Positions 5,770 to 8,013 of a DNA stretch of 8,013 bases are shown here, piece by piece (positions within the stretch are counted from its first letter, which is position 1; every line of letters begins with the position of its first letter). The position numbers were made by a program, and so were the translations under genes. The stretch is from SYFY01 sp031385325 (GTDB lineage Bacteria; Pseudomonadota; Gammaproteobacteria; Pseudomonadales; Azotimanducaceae), in NCBI GenBank assembly GCA_031385325.1, contig JANNBJ010000148.1:1-8013 (forward strand), written 5' to 3'. The notes under the pieces were generated by a model. It did not search any database and was not told the DNA's origin. It saw nothing but the letters and a program-made list of their open reading frames with translations.

Positions 5770-6261
5770 TTGCAATCTGGCGATGAAAAATTCATGCGTG
5801 CTGCGATTGAGCAGGCGCGTATCGGAGAACGAACAGCTGGATGCGGCGCCGTTGGCTGTGTGATCGTTCGAGGTGATTCGATCTTATCTGCGGGGTGCAA
5901 TGAATCCGAACTAAGGCATGATCCAACGGCTCATGCGGAAGTTGTAACGCTGCGAAAACTCGGCGCACTGCTGCAGGTGGAAGACTTCAGCGGATGCACT
6001 CTTTATGTAACACTCCAGCCATGCAGTATGTGTGCGGCCGCCTGCGTCTGGGCCAGAATAAACAGGATTGTATTCGGCGCTACCCGGGCGCTGGTGCACC
6101 CGATGTATTTTGATGCCAAGCACGTGAACGCTGCGGATCTCATCGCCGACGCGTTCAAGGAAGATATTGAGATCGTCGGTGGCGTACTGGCTGAACAATG
6201 CGCCGGTTTTTACTACCAACCGGATGACCACCCACCCATCGAAGATCAGAACAATCGGTGA
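5770..6261 (+). CDS. CDA-fold nucleoside/guanine-type deaminase
   Basis: This 163-residue zinc hydrolase belongs to the cytidine deaminase superfamily, closest in look to guanine deaminase/TadA-like enzymes and to the RibD deaminase domain. The metal and catalytic motif is complete: H55-A-E57 in P-T-A-H-A-E and P84-C85-x2-C88 in Q-P-C-S-M-C, followed by the usual W-A-R-I segment. These enzymes remove an exocyclic amino group from a base or nucleotide. I place the start at TTG 5770 because of GGAG 6 bases upstream and because family members usually begin a few residues before the F-M-R-A-A-I-E helix; TTG 5710 would add 20 unlikely residues. It could be ordinary purine salvage, or it could deaminate the pyrimidine made by the cyclohydrolase, completing a split RibD with the reductase. 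It lies about 1.3 kb from the operon end, so the link is inference. Confidence 0.87.
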   Translation: MQSGDEKFMRAAIEQARIGERTAGCGAVGCVIVRGDSILSAGCNESELRHDPTAHAEVVTLRKLGALLQVEDFSGCTLYVTLQPCSMCAAACVWARINRIVFGATRALVHPMYFDAKHVNAADLIADAFKEDIEIVGGVLAEQCAGFYYQPDDHPPIEDQNNR

Positions 6262-6580
6262 TCTCCGCTTGAGTGATGGTGCGTTGAACCCGCTAGCCCG
6301 CATTATTCATGAAGGAAGGTAGCGAGGGCGTCGAGAGTAACGAAAACACTGGGTGGCGCGGACCGGAGCGCGCACAGGCGTGCTTGACAGCACGTCGAGC
6401 ACGCGGAGGGAGCACGCCGAGTGTTTTCGCTGCTATCGGCGTCCGCAGCAGGTCATTCATGAATAATGCGGGCTAATACAATGCCGATCCCATTGGCGCC
6501 TGGGGAGCGCGCGCTTGACGCTCCATCGTTTCAGCGAAAAAATTGCATTGAAAAGTTGCATTGGATTTGTGTCAGCCGAT
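6262..6580. other. Intergenic region between convergent genes, mostly the MITE-like element
   Basis: Besides the palindromic element, the remainder (6476-6580) holds a 6-bp stem-loop, GGAGCG 6504-6509 with CGCTCC 6519-6524, and a short direct repeat of TTGCATTG near 6543-6563. No T-run follows the hairpin on either strand, so I do not call it a terminator. No gene is seen. Confidence 0.5.
6294..6475. mobile_element. MITE-like palindromic element, 182 bp, flanked by TA
   Basis: A perfect 20-bp terminal inverted repeat pairs 6294-6313 with 6456-6475 (core GCCCGCATTATTCATGAA). Inside, CGAAAACACT at 6341-6350 pairs with 6420-6429, and CGTGCT 6379-6384 pairs with AGCACG 6389-6394 across a TGAC loop. 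All three pairings share nearly the same centre (~6385), and weaker pairing continues between them (about 6329-6340 with 6430-6441). AGCACG is repeated at 6389, 6398 and 6411. The outermost bases on each side are TA, which would fit TA target duplication as in IS630/Tc1-mariner derivatives, but TA also simply extends the inverted repeat. No ORF of note is inside, so any transposase would act from elsewhere. It sits between two convergent genes and, as RNA, would form a long hairpin that could help end transcription from both sides. Confidence 0.75.
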
Positions 6581-6994
6581 TCAACTGGATGTCCGAGTGG
6601 CCCAGTCGAACGCGGCTTTGCCTCCTGCGGCTGACATGGCGCTGACGAACGTGCCCCAACTCATGTCGATCAATGACAGCCGCACAGGCCAATCACGCAA
6701 CGTTGCCAGGTTCGTGAGGTTATAGGTGGCGTAGGCAAAAAATCCGAACAGCGCTCCCATTCCCAGGGTAACCGGCCAGTTCGTGCCGTCATGTTGCGGA
6801 GCGACAGCGAATATCACCACGCCAAGTGCATACAGCAGGTAAAACAGGACTGCGACGCCGACGATCGGTTTGTCGGCCATCAAATGGCCGATACCCTGCT
6901 GATACATCGGTTTGGCCAAGCCACCGAGCCAGAACAGATCCAGTAACACCATCACGATCGCTGTACCCGCATAGGCAGCCAGGTTTTTGTCCAC
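6581..6994 (-). CDS. DUF2177 family four-helix membrane protein
   Basis: This 137-residue inner-membrane protein matches the DUF2177 family in length and wording: L-D-L-F-W-L-G at 18-24, M-Y-x3-I-G-H-L at 30-38, L-F-Y-L-L-Y at 50-55, G-A-L-F-G-F-F-A-Y-A-T-Y at 80-91, then N-L-T-N-L-A-T-L and D-M-S-W-G-T. Four hydrophobic helices lie at about 5-25, 43-64, 75-92 and 106-125. The function of the family is not known. The frame stays open upstream to 7306, but that part is basic and unlike the family. The start is GTG at 6994-6992, with GAGG on the minus strand (7003-7000) 5 bases before it. The gene points towards the deaminase gene, with the palindromic element between their ends, and away from the peroxiredoxin gene. 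Confidence 0.85.
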   Translation of the reverse strand: MDKNLAAYAGTAIVMVLLDLFWLGGLAKPMYQQGIGHLMADKPIVGVAVLFYLLYALGVVIFAVAPQHDGTNWPVTLGMGALFGFFAYATYNLTNLATLRDWPVRLSLIDMSWGTFVSAMSAAGGKAAFDWATRTSS

Positions 6995-6999
6995 TAATA

Positions 7000-7003
7000 C
7001 CTC
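7000..7003 (-). promoter_or_regulatory. Ribosome binding site GAGG deciding the DUF2177 start
   Basis: Reading the minus strand, TTGAGG ends 5 bases before GTG 6994. This places the start where family homology begins and argues against the longer in-frame extension to 7306. Confidence 0.6.
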
Positions 7004-7452
7004 AAGTGTTTTGTGGTCGCGTCGACTCGATACAGGCTGACGATGCCCATCTGCCTGCAGGCCCGTCTGTGCGCTGACAGACTCTGTTGGCAGGCGTGCG
7101 ATACGCGAAAACACAGTGCGTGCTCCTTCCAGGTGCAGGCCGTACCGGGAAGTGCGCCTGCGCGTCTTAGCGTCCGCGCCCTGGTTCGTAATGAGGGTTT
7201 TTTCACTCAGTTCGTCACCCTCGCGACGAACCTTCATGAAAAGTAGGGGCCAGGACTGCGACCACAAACCCATCGAGATACGAGTCAGCACCATCAGCAC
7301 CACCAAGCACCATCAGCTTGAACAACACCACTCGTAGAACTCCGGCGATCGTGTTATTCATGGTCACGATGAAACGGTCCAGGCGTCGGATCAGAACGAC
7401 GGCACTGCAGCCTGCGTCGATCCGGTTATTTTCCAGTTCCTCCATATCCCTC

Positions 7453-7456
7453 GGAG
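7453..7456 (+). promoter_or_regulatory. Ribosome binding site GGAG deciding the peroxiredoxin start
   Basis: GGAG at 7453-7456 lies 8 bases before GTG 7465, and a signal peptide begins right there. The upstream in-frame start at 7318 would bury the signal peptide behind 49 basic residues. Confidence 0.6.
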
Positions 7457-7464
7457 TAAACCAA

Positions 7465-8013
7465 GTGTTGAAGACTGCCCTGTTTGCACTGCTGTGCGCT
7501 GCCAGCCTCGCCACGCAAGTCAGCGCCGCCGACCTGAAGGTTGGTGATGTTGCCCCAGACTTCGAACTGACTGCCTCAGATGGCAAGACCTATCGTCTGG
7601 CGGACTTCAAGGGCAAGCAGGCCGTCGTCCTCGCCTGGTTCCCGAAGGCGTTTACTTCCGGTTGCACGATCGAGTGTAAATCTCTCGCCGAGCATGGCCA
7701 TCTCATCAAGGCCTTCGACGTCACCTACTTCATGGCAAGTGTCGACAGCATCGAAGGAGAGAAAGGCAACGCCGCATTTGCCAAGGCGCACAACGCAGAC
7801 TTTCCGATTCTTAGTGATCCCACAAAGCAGGTTGCGCAGAACTACGGCGTGCTGAGTGCTGCCGGTTACGCCAACCGCTGGACCTTCTACATCGACCAGA
7901 AAGGCTTGGTGTCGTTCATTGACAAAGAGGTGAACAATCATCTGGAAACCTCCGCCCAGTTCATGGCTCAGAAGCTGGGTGAACTGGCTGTCGCAAAACG
8001 ACCAGCACAATAG
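7465..8013 (+). CDS. Exported BCP/PrxQ-like peroxiredoxin (AhpC/TSA superfamily)
   Basis: This 182-residue thiol peroxidase reduces hydrogen peroxide or organic peroxides. A signal peptide (residues 1-21, L-K-T-A-L-F-A-L-L core, cleavage after V-S-A) sends it to the periplasm. The thioredoxin-like domain starts at G-D-V-A-P-D-F (27-33). The active site is F-T-S-G-C67-T-I-E-C71: C67 is the peroxidatic cysteine, with P60 and T64 in the expected positions. C71, three residues on, is a likely resolving cysteine (C-x3-C; E. coli BCP has C-x4-C). Y-A-N-R-W-T-F-Y-I-D and V-S-F-I-D mark the later strands. GTG 7465 is supported by GGAG and by the signal peptide. The 3' end recurs at the window start; on a circle the gene would lie 383 bp upstream of the operon, where it might protect the oxygen-using enzymes. 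That link is speculative. Confidence 0.9.
   Translation: MLKTALFALLCAASLATQVSAADLKVGDVAPDFELTASDGKTYRLADFKGKQAVVLAWFPKAFTSGCTIECKSLAEHGHLIKAFDVTYFMASVDSIEGEKGNAAFAKAHNADFPILSDPTKQVAQNYGVLSAAGYANRWTFYIDQKGLVSFIDKEVNNHLETSAQFMAQKLGELAVAKRPAQ
7873..8013. repeat. Right copy of exact 141-bp terminal direct repeat
   Basis: Identical to 1-141 and in direct orientation. It ends exactly on the TAG stop of the peroxiredoxin gene, and the left copy also ends on that stop. The repeat begins in frame 47 codons before it. Nothing beyond the repeat is visible on either side, so its true extent in the genome is unknown. Confidence 0.95.

Larger units (their letters stand above)
6995..7464. other. Intergenic region between divergent DUF2177 and peroxiredoxin genes
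   Basis: These 470 bases should hold the promoters of both divergent genes, but I see no strong consensus. Two structures stand out. One is a two-part stem-loop at 7051-7093 (CTGCC 7051-7055 with GGCAG 7089-7093, inside it GTCTGT 7065-7070 with ACAGAC 7077-7082). The other is a 12-bp direct repeat, AGCACCATCAGC, at 7287-7298 and 7306-7317. No protein family is recognised in any frame. Confidence 0.5.

Noticed and set aside
6995..7306. In-frame upstream extension of the DUF2177 gene
   Set aside because: The extension is basic and not family-like. GTG 6994 with GAGG 5 bases upstream marks the start of homology.
7287..7317. 12-bp direct repeat AGCACCATCAGC as a CRISPR or iteron array
   Set aside because: There are only two copies 19 bases apart, with no further repeats or spacers; most likely local slippage.
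7318..7464. N-terminal extension of the peroxiredoxin from 7318
   Set aside because: It would place 49 mostly basic residues ahead of an obvious signal peptide; GTG 7465 has a ribosome site.

Overview
The window looks like bacterial accessory or chromosomal DNA, probably from a proteobacterium. The basis is the mid-50s percent GC judged by eye, the family-typical wording of the proteins, and the frequent GTG/TTG starts behind Shine-Dalgarno sites. I cannot place it more narrowly. The first 141 bases (1-141) are identical to the last 141 (7873-8013). An exact end overlap of 141 is what a circular or tandemly repeated sequence gives when assembled with a k-mer of 141, so the real molecule may be a 7872-bp circle or a 7872-bp tandem unit. 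No replication, mobilisation or transposase gene is visible.

The centre is a tight five-gene operon on the plus strand, 525-4471, in which every junction is a 4-nt ATGA or GTGA stop/start overlap. In order it encodes: a RibD C-terminal-type pyrimidine reductase; a haem-oxygenase-like diiron oxidase (HDO fold) with a complete set of candidate iron ligands; a very small Rieske [2Fe-2S] ferredoxin; a CDP-alcohol phosphatidyltransferase with an intact catalytic motif; and a URC1-type GTP cyclohydrolase II. The first and last are riboflavin-pathway-like chemistries, but ribB, ribH and ribE are absent and so are the uracil-catabolism partners of URC1. My inference is a specialised pathway that opens GTP to a diaminopyrimidine, reduces it, oxidises it with a Rieske-fed diiron enzyme, and transfers a CMP-activated (perhaps lipid) phosphoryl group. 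The product is unknown.

Downstream, 4472-5194 is a long gap with only weak small ORFs and a cluster of TGATCA palindromes. It is followed by a secreted EF-hand protein (5195-5671) and a CDA-fold nucleoside/guanine-type deaminase (5770-6261), which could supply the deamination step missing from the operon. A 182-bp concentrically palindromic, TA-flanked, MITE-like element (6294-6475) sits between the deaminase and a convergent DUF2177 membrane protein gene (6581-6994, minus strand). After another gene-poor stretch (6995-7464) comes an exported BCP/PrxQ-like peroxiredoxin (7465-8013). Its 3' end is also what opens the window, so on a circle it lies 383 bp upstream of the operon.

About a quarter of the unit is non-coding, yet the operon is packed with no spare bases. 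That contrast marks the operon as the functional core of the region.
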